Source of the DNA: Proruminimicrobium sp964487915
GTDB taxonomy: Bacteria > Elusimicrobiota > Endomicrobiia > Endomicrobiales > Endomicrobiaceae
Reading direction: 5' to 3'
Assembly: GCA_964487915.1 (NCBI GenBank)
Contig: CAZASN010000001.1
Span: forward strand, 496,001-560,000
Length of the DNA stretch: 64,000 bases
The notes beneath the pieces are model-generated. The model was not told the DNA's origin. It saw only the letters and a list, made by a program, of their open reading frames with translations, and searched no databases. Below, piece by piece: positions 26,170-34,716 of the stretch (positions are counted from its first letter, which is position 1; each line of letters opens with the position of its first letter). A program made the position numbers and the translations under genes.

Positions 26170-26643
26170 ATGAAAAATGCAATATCCGTATTAGTTGAAA
26201 ATAAGTTCGGAGTTCTTGCCAGAATTTCAACATTGTTTGCCGCAAGAGGATTTAACATTGATTCTTTGGCTGTCGGAGAAACGGAAGACCCCGATATTTC
26301 AAGGATGACTATAGTCGTTGACGGCGACGAAAAAATTGTTGAACAGGTTGAAAAACAGCTTAATAAGCTTATAGACGTTATAAAAGTTTCAAATCTTTCC
26401 GGAACCGATCATATACAGAGAGATTTGGCGCTTATCAAAGTTTCGGTAAATAAGACAAACAGAGCGGAACTGATAAAAATAGTAGGTATCTTTAAAGCTA
26501 AAATCGTTGATATGACAAACACTTCAATGGTTTTGGAAATAGCCGGCGATGAAAAACAGATAGAATCGTTTATTGAAGTTTTGAAGCCTTTCCAGATAAA
26601 GGAAATGAGCAGAACCGGCGTTATAGCGATGGCAGTCAAATAA
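26170..26643 (+). CDS. ilvH: Acetolactate synthase small (regulatory) subunit
   Basis: This 157-residue protein has an N-terminal ACT domain (ISVLVENKFGVLARISTLFAARGFNIDSLAVG) and the C-terminal IlvN/H domain (RDLALIKVS onwards). It is the valine-sensing regulatory subunit that activates the catalytic IlvB subunit in branched-chain amino acid synthesis. GGAG lies 6 bases before the ATG. ilvC follows 17 bases later. The large-subunit gene ilvB, normally just upstream, is not in the window; upstream is the divergent tilS. Confidence 0.95.
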   Translation: MKNAISVLVENKFGVLARISTLFAARGFNIDSLAVGETEDPDISRMTIVVDGDEKIVEQVEKQLNKLIDVIKVSNLSGTDHIQRDLALIKVSVNKTNRAELIKIVGIFKAKIVDMTNTSMVLEIAGDEKQIESFIEVLKPFQIKEMSRTGVIAMAVK

Positions 26644-26660
26644 TTTTGGAGGATAAGAGA

Positions 26661-27683
26661 ATGGGATGTTCATGTTGTTGTGGAGAAAAAGAAGCAAAGA
26701 TGTATTATGAAGCGGATGCAGACATCAGTTTGTTGAAAGGCAAAAAAATAGCTGTTTTGGGATACGGCAGCCAGGGGCACGCTCATTCCCAGAATTTGAG
26801 AGATTCGGGGCTTGACGTTATCATTGCGCAGAGACCCGGCGGCGATAATTATAAAAAAGCCGTTGAAGACGGCTGGAAACCGGTAAGCATAGCAGAAGCC
26901 GTAAAACAGGCAGACTGGATTCATATTCTTCTTCCGGATGAATTGCAGAGAAAACTCTGGGAAACCGAAATTAAGCCTAATCTTAAAAAAGGCGCGGTAG
27001 TAGGTTTTGCCCACGGATTTAATATAGTTTTTAAACAGATACAGGTTCCTAAAGAAAACGACGTTGTAATGATAGCGCCGAAAGGACCGGGACATCTTGT
27101 AAGAAGACAGTATGAAGAAGGCAAAGGAGTTCCTTGTCTTATAGCTGTTGAACAGAATGCAAGCGGCAAAGCTAAAGATTTGGCTCTTGCCTATGCAAAA
27201 GGTATCGGAGGAACAAGAGGCGGAGTTTTGGAAACGACTTTTAAAGAAGAAACCGAAACAGATCTTTTCGGAGAACAGGCCGTTTTATGCGGAGGTCTGG
27301 TAGAATTGGTAACTGCCGGTTTTGAAACGCTTGTAAACGCAGGTTATCAGCCTGAGATCGCTTATTTTGAATGTTTTCACGAAGTAAAACTTATAGTAGA
27401 CTTGATGTTTGAAGGCGGAATAGCGAAAATGAATCACTCTATTTCCGATACGGCCGAATACGGCGAATATGTAACGGGCAAAAGAGTCATAACAGACGCG
27501 ACAAAAGCCGAAATGAAAAAAGTGCTTGAAGATATTCAATCGGGCAAATTTGCTAAAAATTGGCTTAAAGAAAATGAAGACGGCAGACCTAATTTTAATA
27601 AATTCAGAGAAGAAATTGCCGCAAGAAAGATAGAAAAAGTCGGAGCAAGGCTCAGAAAAATGATGTCGTGGATTAAAAAGTAA
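26661..27683 (+). CDS. ilvC: Ketol-acid reductoisomerase with a Cys-rich N-terminal extension
   Basis: This NADPH-dependent isomeroreductase of valine/leucine/isoleucine synthesis has about 340 residues. The Rossmann motif VLGYGSQGHAHSQNLRDSG and the Mg-binding helical domain (ETDLFGEQAVLCGGL, later EYGEYVTG) are standard for class I enzymes. Most homologues start at a position equal to Met14 here (MYYEADADISLL). The ATG at 26661 is favoured because GGAGG sits 8 bases upstream of it, while nothing suitable precedes the ATG at 26700. The resulting extension MGCSCCCGEKEAK has four cysteines in five positions. The stop codon overlaps the next start by one base (TAATG). Confidence 0.93.
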   Translation: MGCSCCCGEKEAKMYYEADADISLLKGKKIAVLGYGSQGHAHSQNLRDSGLDVIIAQRPGGDNYKKAVEDGWKPVSIAEAVKQADWIHILLPDELQRKLWETEIKPNLKKGAVVGFAHGFNIVFKQIQVPKENDVVMIAPKGPGHLVRRQYEEGKGVPCLIAVEQNASGKAKDLALAYAKGIGGTRGGVLETTFKEETETDLFGEQAVLCGGLVELVTAGFETLVNAGYQPEIAYFECFHEVKLIVDLMFEGGIAKMNHSISDTAEYGEYVTGKRVITDATKAEMKKVLEDIQSGKFAKNWLKENEDGRPNFNKFREEIAARKIEKVGARLRKMMSWIKK

Positions 27684-28639
27684 TGAAAAAAGTATTTCTG
27701 ATAATCTTTGAGATAATGCTGATTGGAGCCTTATTAAGCGTTACGGTATATTATTCAATCAATAAAATAATGAGTTCTTTTGTAAGCGAAAAAGGCGAAG
27801 TTATAGTTCCGGATTTACAGGGGAAAAATCTTGCAGACAGTTTGGAAGCTTTATCCCAGTCCAAATTGGCGTTACTCAAAGAAGGGTCAGAATTTAATCA
27901 GGATGTTCCGGCAGGTATAGTAATAAGGCAGTCTCCCCAGCCGGGAATGAATGTAAAAGAAGGAAAGACTGTAAGGGTTACGGTAAGCCAGGGCGGAGAA
28001 ATAGTGTATGTTCCGAATTTAGTCGGAGAAACAATACGTTCGGCTACTATATCGTTACGGTCCGTAGGTTTGATTCTCGGAGAGGTTTTAAAAAAACCTT
28101 CCGTTAATTATGAAGAATCCGTAGTTTTGGAGCAGGATCCCGTTTCGGGGTCAACGGTTGGCAAGGAAGAAACCGTAAATATTGTAGTTTCAAGCGGTAA
28201 ACCGTCGGACGGTTCTTTTCTTATGGTTAACTGGGTCGGCAAATCGGCTGAAGAAGCGAAAAAATGGGCCGTTGATAACGGATTTCAGGTTGATGTTATG
28301 CCTGCAAAAACCAATCTTGCAAATCCAGGGTATGTATTTGAACAATTGCCGAAATCTGACAGTAAACTTTCGCATGACGTAAAAATTGTTTTTTATGTAG
28401 CTAACGAAAGAAGTTCCCTTATTCAGGAAGATAAAAAATTTACTTATACGGTTCCTGCGACCGGAAATACGAGTAAAAGAGTCAGGTTTATATTAGCCGA
28501 CGACCGAGGGGAAAAAGATATTTTTAACGGCGTCAGAAAACCCGGCACCGTAATAAATATACCGCTGAAAGTACAGGGTAATGCAACCGTTAAAGTTTTT
28601 GTCAATAACGTTTCAACAGAAAACATAGAATTAAAATAA
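27683..28639 (+). CDS. PASTA-domain membrane protein without a kinase domain
   Basis: This 318-residue protein has one N-terminal membrane helix (about residues 4-26). Three PASTA repeats follow (about 38-105, 106-173 and 176-236), with typical segments VPDLQGKNLADSLEAL, VPNLVGETIRSATISL and VNWVGKSAEEAKKW. A C-terminal domain of about 80 residues is unassigned. PASTA domains bind muropeptides or penicillin-binding-protein partners outside the membrane. They usually belong to Stk1/PknB kinases or PBPs, but here no catalytic domain is fused. It is coupled to ilvC by a TAATG junction, and a 110-base gap follows. Confidence 0.85.
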   Translation: MKKVFLIIFEIMLIGALLSVTVYYSINKIMSSFVSEKGEVIVPDLQGKNLADSLEALSQSKLALLKEGSEFNQDVPAGIVIRQSPQPGMNVKEGKTVRVTVSQGGEIVYVPNLVGETIRSATISLRSVGLILGEVLKKPSVNYEESVVLEQDPVSGSTVGKEETVNIVVSSGKPSDGSFLMVNWVGKSAEEAKKWAVDNGFQVDVMPAKTNLANPGYVFEQLPKSDSKLSHDVKIVFYVANERSSLIQEDKKFTYTVPATGNTSKRVRFILADDRGEKDIFNGVRKPGTVINIPLKVQGNATVKVFVNNVSTENIELK

Positions 28640-28749
28640 AATTGACGTTCAAAAGCATTATTTGAGCCGGCATTTGCCTGCCGGTAAAGAATCTTAAAGT
28701 TTTTATATTAACAATCAATAATTTTTAATTGCATAAAAGAAAGGATTTT

Positions 28750-29406
28750 ATGAAAAAAGTAATGATAGCTCCGTCAATTTTGTCCGCTGATTTTTCAAAT
28801 CTGAGACATGATATTGATATGGTTGAAAAAGCCGGCGCTGATTGGCTGCATATTGACGTTATGGACGGCCATTTTGTTCCGAATATAACTATAGGACCTC
28901 TTGTCGTAAAAAATATAAGAAAACACACTAAGTTGTTTTTTGACGTTCATTTAATGATTACAAATCCCGAAAAATATTGGGAAAATTTTAAGATTGCCGG
29001 CGCAGATGCGATTGTTTTTCATCAGGAAGTCGCATGCGATAAAGGTAAATTGCTGAAAGAAATAAAAGAATCGGGATTAAAAGCCGGAATATCAATAAAA
29101 CCGAATACTCCCGTTGAAACAATTTTAGAATTGCTGCCTTTTGTTGATATAATATTGATAATGACGGTTGAACCGGGGTTCGGAGGGCAGTCTTTTATGG
29201 ACGAACTTTTGCCTAAAATATCCGGTTTGCGTAAAATTATAGACGAAAATAAATATAATTGCCTGATTGAAGTGGACGGCGGAATAAATTTAGACACCGC
29301 AAAAAAATGTTTTAATGCGGGCGTTGACGTTTTGGTCAGCGGCAATTATATATTTGCGTCCGAAAATCCGGCAAAAATTTTACAAGATTTAAAATCAATA
29401 AATTAA
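28750..29406 (+). CDS. rpe: Ribulose-phosphate 3-epimerase
   Basis: This TIM-barrel enzyme of 218 residues interconverts ribulose-5-phosphate and xylulose-5-phosphate. Family motifs are intact: APSILSADFSNL, HIDVMDGHFVPNITIGP, DVHLMI, VEPGFGGQSF and EVDGGIN. The ATG at 28750 with AAGGA 4-5 bases upstream is preferred over the in-frame TTG at 28729. A lytic transglycosylase gene begins 3 bases after its stop. Confidence 0.96.
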   Translation: MKKVMIAPSILSADFSNLRHDIDMVEKAGADWLHIDVMDGHFVPNITIGPLVVKNIRKHTKLFFDVHLMITNPEKYWENFKIAGADAIVFHQEVACDKGKLLKEIKESGLKAGISIKPNTPVETILELLPFVDIILIMTVEPGFGGQSFMDELLPKISGLRKIIDENKYNCLIEVDGGINLDTAKKCFNAGVDVLVSGNYIFASENPAKILQDLKSIN

Positions 29407-29409
29407 TTT

Positions 29410-30771
29410 ATGGCATATTTATCAAAAAAATTAACGATAACATTATCCATCCTTTCGTTGTTCAGCAGCACCGTATTTTCCAGCACAGACGTTAAACAAG
29501 CCATAAATGAAGCCGAAGAGGTCATAGCCGCTGAATCTAAAGTTGACGATGTGATAAAACAGAAAATAATGGACGCCGACGAAAGTTTTCAGAAGGTTAC
29601 AGATGCGTATCATAACGGAGATTATGAGCTTACAAAAGAAGAATACCAAAAATTTCTTGAAAAATTGAAAGATATAGACATAGATCCTGAAATGACGACT
29701 TTTTTATTGACTGATTTTGAAAATATACTGATAAAATTAAAAAATATCAATAATATCGGAACATGCAGAAAAGAATTCAATAAAAACAGCAATAAAAATG
29801 AAGTTTCATTGGCGTATAATCAGGATATTTTAGATAAGTGGATGAGAATATACACTTCAGGTAAAAGTAAAGAAAGAGTAAAACTCGCTCTTGAAAGAAG
29901 CGGGAAATACAGAGATATGATTTGTAAAGTTTTAAAAGAATATAATTTGCCGGAAGAGTTGCAATATTTGCCTATTGTTGAAAGTTTGTTTGATAACACT
30001 ACCGTTTCAAGCGCAAAAGCCGTCGGATTATGGCAAATAATGGGGCAAAGAGCTAAATCTTTGGGATTACAGATAAATTATTGGGTTGATGAGCGCAGAG
30101 ATCCCGAAAAAGCAACGAGAGCCGCGGCTAAATATCTTAAAGAACTTTTTATCCTGTTGAATGACTGGCATCTGGCGTTGGTCGCTTATAACAGAGGAGA
30201 ATTCGGAATAATAAGAGATATGAAATTTTCAAACGCTTCAAGCGTTGAAGAAATGAAAGAAAGAAGCGCGACTCCCAAAGAAACCCAGAATTATGTTCCG
30301 CAGTTTATAGTAGCCGTAAAAATAGGAAAAAATCCGTCAGAATACGGTTTTGAAAATCTTGAGTATGAAACTCCGTTAGAGTATGATACCGTTGTTCTTA
30401 ATAAAGTCGTTGATTTAAAAGTCGTGGCAAAGTGCGCAAACACGACTGTTGAAACGATAAAGGAATTGAATCCTTCCATTATGGCATGGTGCACGCCTCA
30501 CGGATATAACAATTTTGAATTAAAAATTCCGGCAGGAACAAAAGATATATTTTTGGACAATATCGCAAAAGAAAAAGAATTAAATCCAAGTCCCGGATTT
30601 ATAAAACATAAGGTTAAAAAAGGCGAGTGGCTTGAATTAATAGCCCAAAAATATAAAACTTCGGTTAAAGAAATAAAAAATGACAATCCCAAATTAAAGA
30701 AGAAAAAACATATATATTCAGGGCAGATAATTGTTGTAAGACCCGGCAGAAATTATTATAACGGGAAATAA
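29410..30771 (+). CDS. MltD-like membrane-bound lytic murein transglycosylase
   Basis: This 453-residue exported protein has a signal peptide (about 1-26, ending TVFSS), a helical N-terminal region and an SLT domain (about 160-300). The catalytic Glu lies in LPIVESLFDN, and AVGLWQIMGQRAKSLGL follows. A LysM-like module (VVAKCANTTVETIKELNPSI) and a C-terminal LysM (HKVKKGEWLELIAQKYKTSV) come last. It cleaves the MurNAc-GlcNAc bond of peptidoglycan to give anhydro-muropeptides. The N-terminal Cys of classic MltD lipoproteins is not evident, so it may be periplasmic. Confidence 0.88.
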   Translation: MAYLSKKLTITLSILSLFSSTVFSSTDVKQAINEAEEVIAAESKVDDVIKQKIMDADESFQKVTDAYHNGDYELTKEEYQKFLEKLKDIDIDPEMTTFLLTDFENILIKLKNINNIGTCRKEFNKNSNKNEVSLAYNQDILDKWMRIYTSGKSKERVKLALERSGKYRDMICKVLKEYNLPEELQYLPIVESLFDNTTVSSAKAVGLWQIMGQRAKSLGLQINYWVDERRDPEKATRAAAKYLKELFILLNDWHLALVAYNRGEFGIIRDMKFSNASSVEEMKERSATPKETQNYVPQFIVAVKIGKNPSEYGFENLEYETPLEYDTVVLNKVVDLKVVAKCANTTVETIKELNPSIMAWCTPHGYNNFELKIPAGTKDIFLDNIAKEKELNPSPGFIKHKVKKGEWLELIAQKYKTSVKEIKNDNPKLKKKKHIYSGQIIVVRPGRNYYNGK

Positions 30772-30820
30772 TATTTCTTTTATAATATTTTGTAAAATTA
30801 TATAATTTTTTTGAGGTTTT

Positions 30821-31915
30821 ATGAGAATAGTCATTAAAATAGGCACAAGCACTTTAACCGATAAATCCGGCAAACTTAATAACGAATACATATCCGTATT
30901 TGCAAAAGAGATCGCCGCAATTAAAAAACAAAAAAAAGTTGATATTATTATTGTCAGTTCCGGCGCTATAGGCGCGGGGCTTGGTTATTTGAATCTATCA
31001 AAAAGACCGTCTAATTTAAGGGAAAAACAGGCTCTTGCTTCAGTAGGACAGCCTCTAATAATGCAGGCTTACAGGCAGGCTTTTGAACCGCTCGGCATGG
31101 CTGTGGCGCAAATTCTTTTAACGAGATATGATTTTGACGACAGAGAAAGATACATCAATATAAGAAATTCAATAGAAGAACTGCTGAAAAAAAATATAGT
31201 ACCGGTTATAAATGAAAATGACTCAATCGCCGTTCATGAAATAAATTTCGGCGATAACGATACTCTCAGCGCTCTTGTTGCGGTTGCGACTCAGTCTGAT
31301 ATGCTTTTTATACTCACGGATGTTGACGGATTATATGAGGGTATACCCGGAAAATCTGCAATTATAAAACAAATTAAAAAAATAACGCCCGAACTATTAC
31401 AAATAGCGACGTCTGATTCGGGCAGCGGAAAGGGAACAGGCGGTATGCACACTAAGCTTACCGCGGCGGAAATAGCTTCAAGTTCCGGAGTTAAAACTTT
31501 TATTACAAACGGTAAAAAATTGAATCTTATAATGGACGCCGTTTTGGGGCAGTCTGTGGGCACCGAAATTTTACCGAATAAAGTTTTGAAATCCAGAAAA
31601 TCATGGATTGCTTTCGGCAAAAAAACGTACGGAAGCGTTACGGTTGACGCAAATGCCGCAATCGCAATTACCGAAAAACAAAAAAGCCTTCTTTCTTCCG
31701 GTATAATTTCAGTATCGGGCAATTTCAGAAGAGGCGATGCGGTTGCAATTTTTGATAAGAAAAACAAAAAGGAAATAGCAAGAGGTTTATCAAATTATGA
31801 TTCGGAAGATTTATTGAAAATTATGGGAAAATCTTCGGATGAAATAAGAAAACTTTATCCTTATCTCAACTGCGAGGAAACAGTTCATAAAGATAATCTG
31901 GTTATAATAAAATAA
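30821..31915 (+). CDS. proB: Glutamate 5-kinase
   Basis: This 364-residue protein has an amino-acid kinase domain (VIKIGTSTLTDKSGKLN, IIVSSGAIGAGLGYL, VPVINENDSIAV, GKGTGGMHTKLTAAEIA). A C-terminal PUA domain follows from about residue 275. It catalyses the first step of proline synthesis from glutamate. GAGG lies 7 bases before the ATG. The usual partner proA is not adjacent; a Nudix hydrolase gene follows after 4 bases. Confidence 0.96.
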   Translation: MRIVIKIGTSTLTDKSGKLNNEYISVFAKEIAAIKKQKKVDIIIVSSGAIGAGLGYLNLSKRPSNLREKQALASVGQPLIMQAYRQAFEPLGMAVAQILLTRYDFDDRERYINIRNSIEELLKKNIVPVINENDSIAVHEINFGDNDTLSALVAVATQSDMLFILTDVDGLYEGIPGKSAIIKQIKKITPELLQIATSDSGSGKGTGGMHTKLTAAEIASSSGVKTFITNGKKLNLIMDAVLGQSVGTEILPNKVLKSRKSWIAFGKKTYGSVTVDANAAIAITEKQKSLLSSGIISVSGNFRRGDAVAIFDKKNKKEIARGLSNYDSEDLLKIMGKSSDEIRKLYPYLNCEETVHKDNLVIIK

Positions 31916-31919
31916 AATT

Positions 31920-32447
31920 ATGAAATTAACGGAAAAACTTTTTAAGAAACAGTGCGTTTATAAAGGCAAAGCGGTGGATATGCATAATGACATAGTCATA
32001 TTGCCGAACAATGAAAAAGCCACAAGAGAATATCTCGGACATCCCGGAGCAGTTGCCGTTGTTCCGTTTATAAATAAAACGGATATCGTTTTTGTAAGAC
32101 AGTTCAGATATCCCGTCAATGAAATAACTTACGAAATACCGGCGGGCAAACTTGATAAAAATGAAAAACCTTTAAAATGCGTTAACAGAGAACTCGAGGA
32201 AGAAACGGGTTTTAAAGCAAAAAAAATTGAAAAACTTCTTTCTTTTTGGCCTACTCCCGCTTTTTCAAACGAAGTGTTGCATATTTTTAAAGCTGTTGAT
32301 TTGGCAAAGGGGACAATTAATCCCGACGAAGACGAGTTTATAAATACGGTTATTATTCCGTATAAAAAAGCGATTGAAATGATTAAAAATGGTAAAATAA
32401 AAGATTCCAAAACAATTATAGCTTTAACATACCTTTCAGTAAAATAA
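31920..32447 (+). CDS. Nudix hydrolase, ADP-ribose pyrophosphatase type
   Basis: This 175-residue protein has the exact Nudix box G-x5-E-x7-R-E-L-x-E-E-x-G (from GKLDKNE through RELEEETGF), preceded by YEIPA. That context is typical of ADP-sugar pyrophosphatases such as NudF, which hydrolyse ADP-ribose to AMP and ribose-5-phosphate. The substrate assignment comes from family resemblance. The gene is tightly linked to proB, and its end is followed by the groESL control region. Confidence 0.88.
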   Translation: MKLTEKLFKKQCVYKGKAVDMHNDIVILPNNEKATREYLGHPGAVAVVPFINKTDIVFVRQFRYPVNEITYEIPAGKLDKNEKPLKCVNRELEEETGFKAKKIEKLLSFWPTPAFSNEVLHIFKAVDLAKGTINPDEDEFINTVIIPYKKAIEMIKNGKIKDSKTIIALTYLSVK

Positions 32448-32472
32448 GCAATAATCGTCCGGAAAACCACTG

Positions 32473-32502
32473 TTGACAAATTTTTCAAACTTGTTATATA
32501 AT
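32473..32502 (+). promoter_or_regulatory. groESL promoter P1
   Basis: TTGACA (32473-32478), an 18-base spacer and TATAAT (32497-32502) form a consensus vegetative promoter. The last base of the -10 box is the first base of the first CIRCE element. Confidence 0.75.
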
Positions 32503-32528
32503 TAGCACCCAATAATTAAGAGTGCTTA
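32502..32528 (+). promoter_or_regulatory. CIRCE operator 1 (HrcA site)
   Basis: TTAGCACCC, nine bases, then GAGTGCTTA. This matches the CIRCE consensus TTAGCACTC-N9-GAGTGCTAA with few differences. It covers the transcription start of promoter P1, so bound HrcA would block it. Confidence 0.85.
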
Positions 32529-32535
32529 AAAAGAC

Positions 32536-32564
32536 TTGACAAAATTCCGTACTTAGTGTATAAT
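32536..32564 (+). promoter_or_regulatory. groESL promoter P2
   Basis: TTGACA (32536-32541), exactly 17 bases, and TATAAT (32559-32564) form a perfect consensus promoter immediately downstream of CIRCE 1. Confidence 0.8.
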
Positions 32565-32590
32565 TGGCAATCAATTGGCGCGAGTGCCAA
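32564..32590 (+). promoter_or_regulatory. CIRCE-like operator 2
   Basis: TTGGCAATC, nine bases, then GAGTGCCAA. It has the same inverted-repeat geometry as CIRCE, with compensating changes (TTGGCA pairs with TGCCAA). It begins at the last base of the P2 -10 box, as operator 1 does at P1. Confidence 0.75.
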
Positions 32591-32631
32591 TAAAAATATT
32601 ATAAAAAGTAAAAAATAGGAGGAGTCGAAAA

Positions 32632-32919
32632 ATGAAAATCAGACCGTTGGGAGACAGAATCATTGTTAAAGTTGAAGAACCTAAGGAAAAGAAAGTAGGC
32701 GGAATTATTATTCCTGATACGGTAAAAGAAAAACCTCAGGAAGGCGCCGTTGTAGCTGTAGGAAAAGGTAAAACCGACAAAGACGGCAAGGTTATAGCTA
32801 TGGATATTAAAGTCGGAGATAAAGTTCTTTACGGAAAATATGCCGGGACAGAAATAAAAATAGAAAATGTTGATTATTTGATAATGTCTCAGGAAGACGT
32901 ATTGGGGATACTTGAATAA
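32632..32919 (+). CDS. groES: Co-chaperonin GroES
   Basis: This 95-residue GroES forms the heptameric lid of the GroEL chamber. The N-terminus MKIRPLGDRIIVKVEEPKEKKVGGIIIPDT, the mobile-loop region and the C-terminal EDVLGILE are conserved. An AGGAGGAG ribosome-binding site lies 8 bases upstream. Transcription is under two CIRCE-overlapped promoters. Confidence 0.98.
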   Translation: MKIRPLGDRIIVKVEEPKEKKVGGIIIPDTVKEKPQEGAVVAVGKGKTDKDGKVIAMDIKVGDKVLYGKYAGTEIKIENVDYLIMSQEDVLGILE

Positions 32920-32956
32920 TTTGGTTTTTAAATAAAATATACGGAGGAAAGAAGTT

Positions 32957-34591
32957 ATGGCTAAACAATTAGTTTATTCGGATGATGCTAGAAAAGCTAT
33001 GAAGGCAGGCGTTGATAAACTTGCCAATGCTGTAAAAGTTACGCTCGGACCAAAAGGAAGATTCGTTGTTCTTGACAAAAAATTCGGTTCGCCTACCGTT
33101 ACAAACGACGGCGTAACCATTGCAAAAGAAATTGAATTGGAAGAACCGTTTGAAAATATGGGAGCCCAGCTTGTTAAAGAAGTCGCTTCTAAAACAAATG
33201 ATGTTGCCGGCGACGGAACGACAACGGCAACCGTTCTTGCGCAAACTATGATAAACGAAGGATTGAGAAACATCACTGCAGGCGCAAACGCAAACCATAT
33301 TAAAGCCGGTATTGATAAAGCCGTTGCGGCAGTCATAGCAGAAATTAAAAAAGTATCAAAAAAAGTAAACAATAAAGAAGAAATTGCGCAGATAGCTTCT
33401 ATTTCTGCAAGCGATAAAGAAATCGGAGATTTGATCGCCGACGCTATGGACAAAGTCGGAAAAGACGGAGTTATTACCGTTGAAGAAGGAAAGTCTGCCG
33501 ATACGACATTAGACGTTGTTGAAGGTATGCAGTTTGACAGAGGATATACTTCTCCTTATTTTGTTACCGACGCAGAAAGAATGGAAGCTGTTTTGGAAGA
33601 ACCTTATATAATAATTACCGATAAGAAAATTTCTTCAATGCAGGAAATTCTTCCGTTGCTTGAAAAAGTCGTTCAGACGGGAAAAGGTTTTATAATTATA
33701 GCCGAAGATATTGAAGGCGAAGCTTTGGCGACGCTTGTCGTAAATAAAATAAGAGGAACTTTGAAAGTTATCGCGGTTAAGGCTCCGGGATTCGGAGACA
33801 GAAGAAAAGAAATGCTTCAGGATATAGCAATTCTTACCGGCGGAACGGTAATATCGGAAGAAACAGGTTTGAAATTAGACGCAGCTACAATCGATATGCT
33901 CGGCCAGGCAAAAAGAGTAGTAGTAGATAAGGAAAATACGACTATAGTTTCGGGTCACGGCGAAAAAGCAGATATTGATAAAAGAATTTCGCAGATCAGA
34001 AAACAGATAGAAGAAACTAAATCCGATTATGATAAAGAAAAACTTCAGGAAAGGCTTGCAAAACTTGTAGGCGGAGTTGCGGTTATTAATGTAGGCGCGG
34101 CGACTGAAACCGAAATGAAAACAAAGAAATTTAAAGTTGAAGACGCGATGAATGCCACAAGAGCAGGCGTTGAAGAAGGAATAGTTGCCGGCGGCGGAGT
34201 AGCTCTTCTTAAAGCGCAGGCAGTTCTTGAAAAAATGAAAAGCGATGACGTAGATGAACAGACAGGCATCAATATTGTAAAACAAACTTTGGAAGGTCCG
34301 ATAAGACAGATAATTACAAATGCAGGTATTGAAGCATCTGTAATAGTTGATAAGATTAAAAACAGCAAAGAACTATCTTACGGATACAATGCTGACAGTA
34401 ATGAATTTGTAGATATGATAAAAGCAGGTATCGTAGATCCGGCTAAAGTCGTAAGAACAGCTTTACAGAATGCGGCTTCAATTGCAGGACTTATCCTTAC
34501 GACTGAAACTTTGGTAACGGATATTCCTGAAAAGGAAAAGGCGCCGATGATGCCTCCTATGGGCGGCGGCGGAATGCCACCGATGTATTAA
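32957..34591 (+). CDS. groL: Chaperonin GroEL
   Basis: This 544-residue class I chaperonin forms the double heptameric ring that folds proteins with ATP. Conserved blocks include KVTLGPKGRFVVLDKKFGSP, NDGVTIAKEIELE and AGDGTTTATVLAQ. The GGM-type flexible tail reads MPPMGGGGMPPMY. It follows groES by 37 bases with a GGAGG site and ends at a strong terminator. Heat-shock control by HrcA/CIRCE is expected. Confidence 0.99.
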   Translation: MAKQLVYSDDARKAMKAGVDKLANAVKVTLGPKGRFVVLDKKFGSPTVTNDGVTIAKEIELEEPFENMGAQLVKEVASKTNDVAGDGTTTATVLAQTMINEGLRNITAGANANHIKAGIDKAVAAVIAEIKKVSKKVNNKEEIAQIASISASDKEIGDLIADAMDKVGKDGVITVEEGKSADTTLDVVEGMQFDRGYTSPYFVTDAERMEAVLEEPYIIITDKKISSMQEILPLLEKVVQTGKGFIIIAEDIEGEALATLVVNKIRGTLKVIAVKAPGFGDRRKEMLQDIAILTGGTVISEETGLKLDAATIDMLGQAKRVVVDKENTTIVSGHGEKADIDKRISQIRKQIEETKSDYDKEKLQERLAKLVGGVAVINVGAATETEMKTKKFKVEDAMNATRAGVEEGIVAGGGVALLKAQAVLEKMKSDDVDEQTGINIVKQTLEGPIRQIITNAGIEASVIVDKIKNSKELSYGYNADSNEFVDMIKAGIVDPAKVVRTALQNAASIAGLILTTETLVTDIPEKEKAPMMPPMGGGGMPPMY

Positions 34592-34620
34592 ACTTGTAAA
34601 GTTTAAAATAAACGTAACAC

Positions 34621-34657
34621 AAAACAGCCCGTTTTATATAAGACGGGCTGTTTTTTT
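34621..34657 (+). terminator. Rho-independent terminator of groESL
   Basis: A 12-bp perfect stem (AAAACAGCCCGT / ACGGGCTGTTTT) with a 10-base loop is followed by a run of seven T residues. Confidence 0.93.
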
Positions 34658-34716
34658 GTTGCCAAATAAATTGTATAATATCACAACGGCTGTAAATATG
34701 TTTTTACGGAGATAAA

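Noticed and set aside
28667..28684. Hairpin CCGGCA-TTTGCC-TGCCGG after the PASTA gene
   Set aside because: The stem is only 6 bp and no T run follows on either strand, so I do not call it a terminator.
32974..33453. Minus-strand open frames over groEL
   Set aside because: They are antisense shadows of a highly conserved chaperonin gene; no domain was recognised.
34674..34679. TATAAT upstream of pheA
   Set aside because: No acceptable -35 box lies at the right distance (the region is the T run of the groEL terminator), so a promoter call would be weak.
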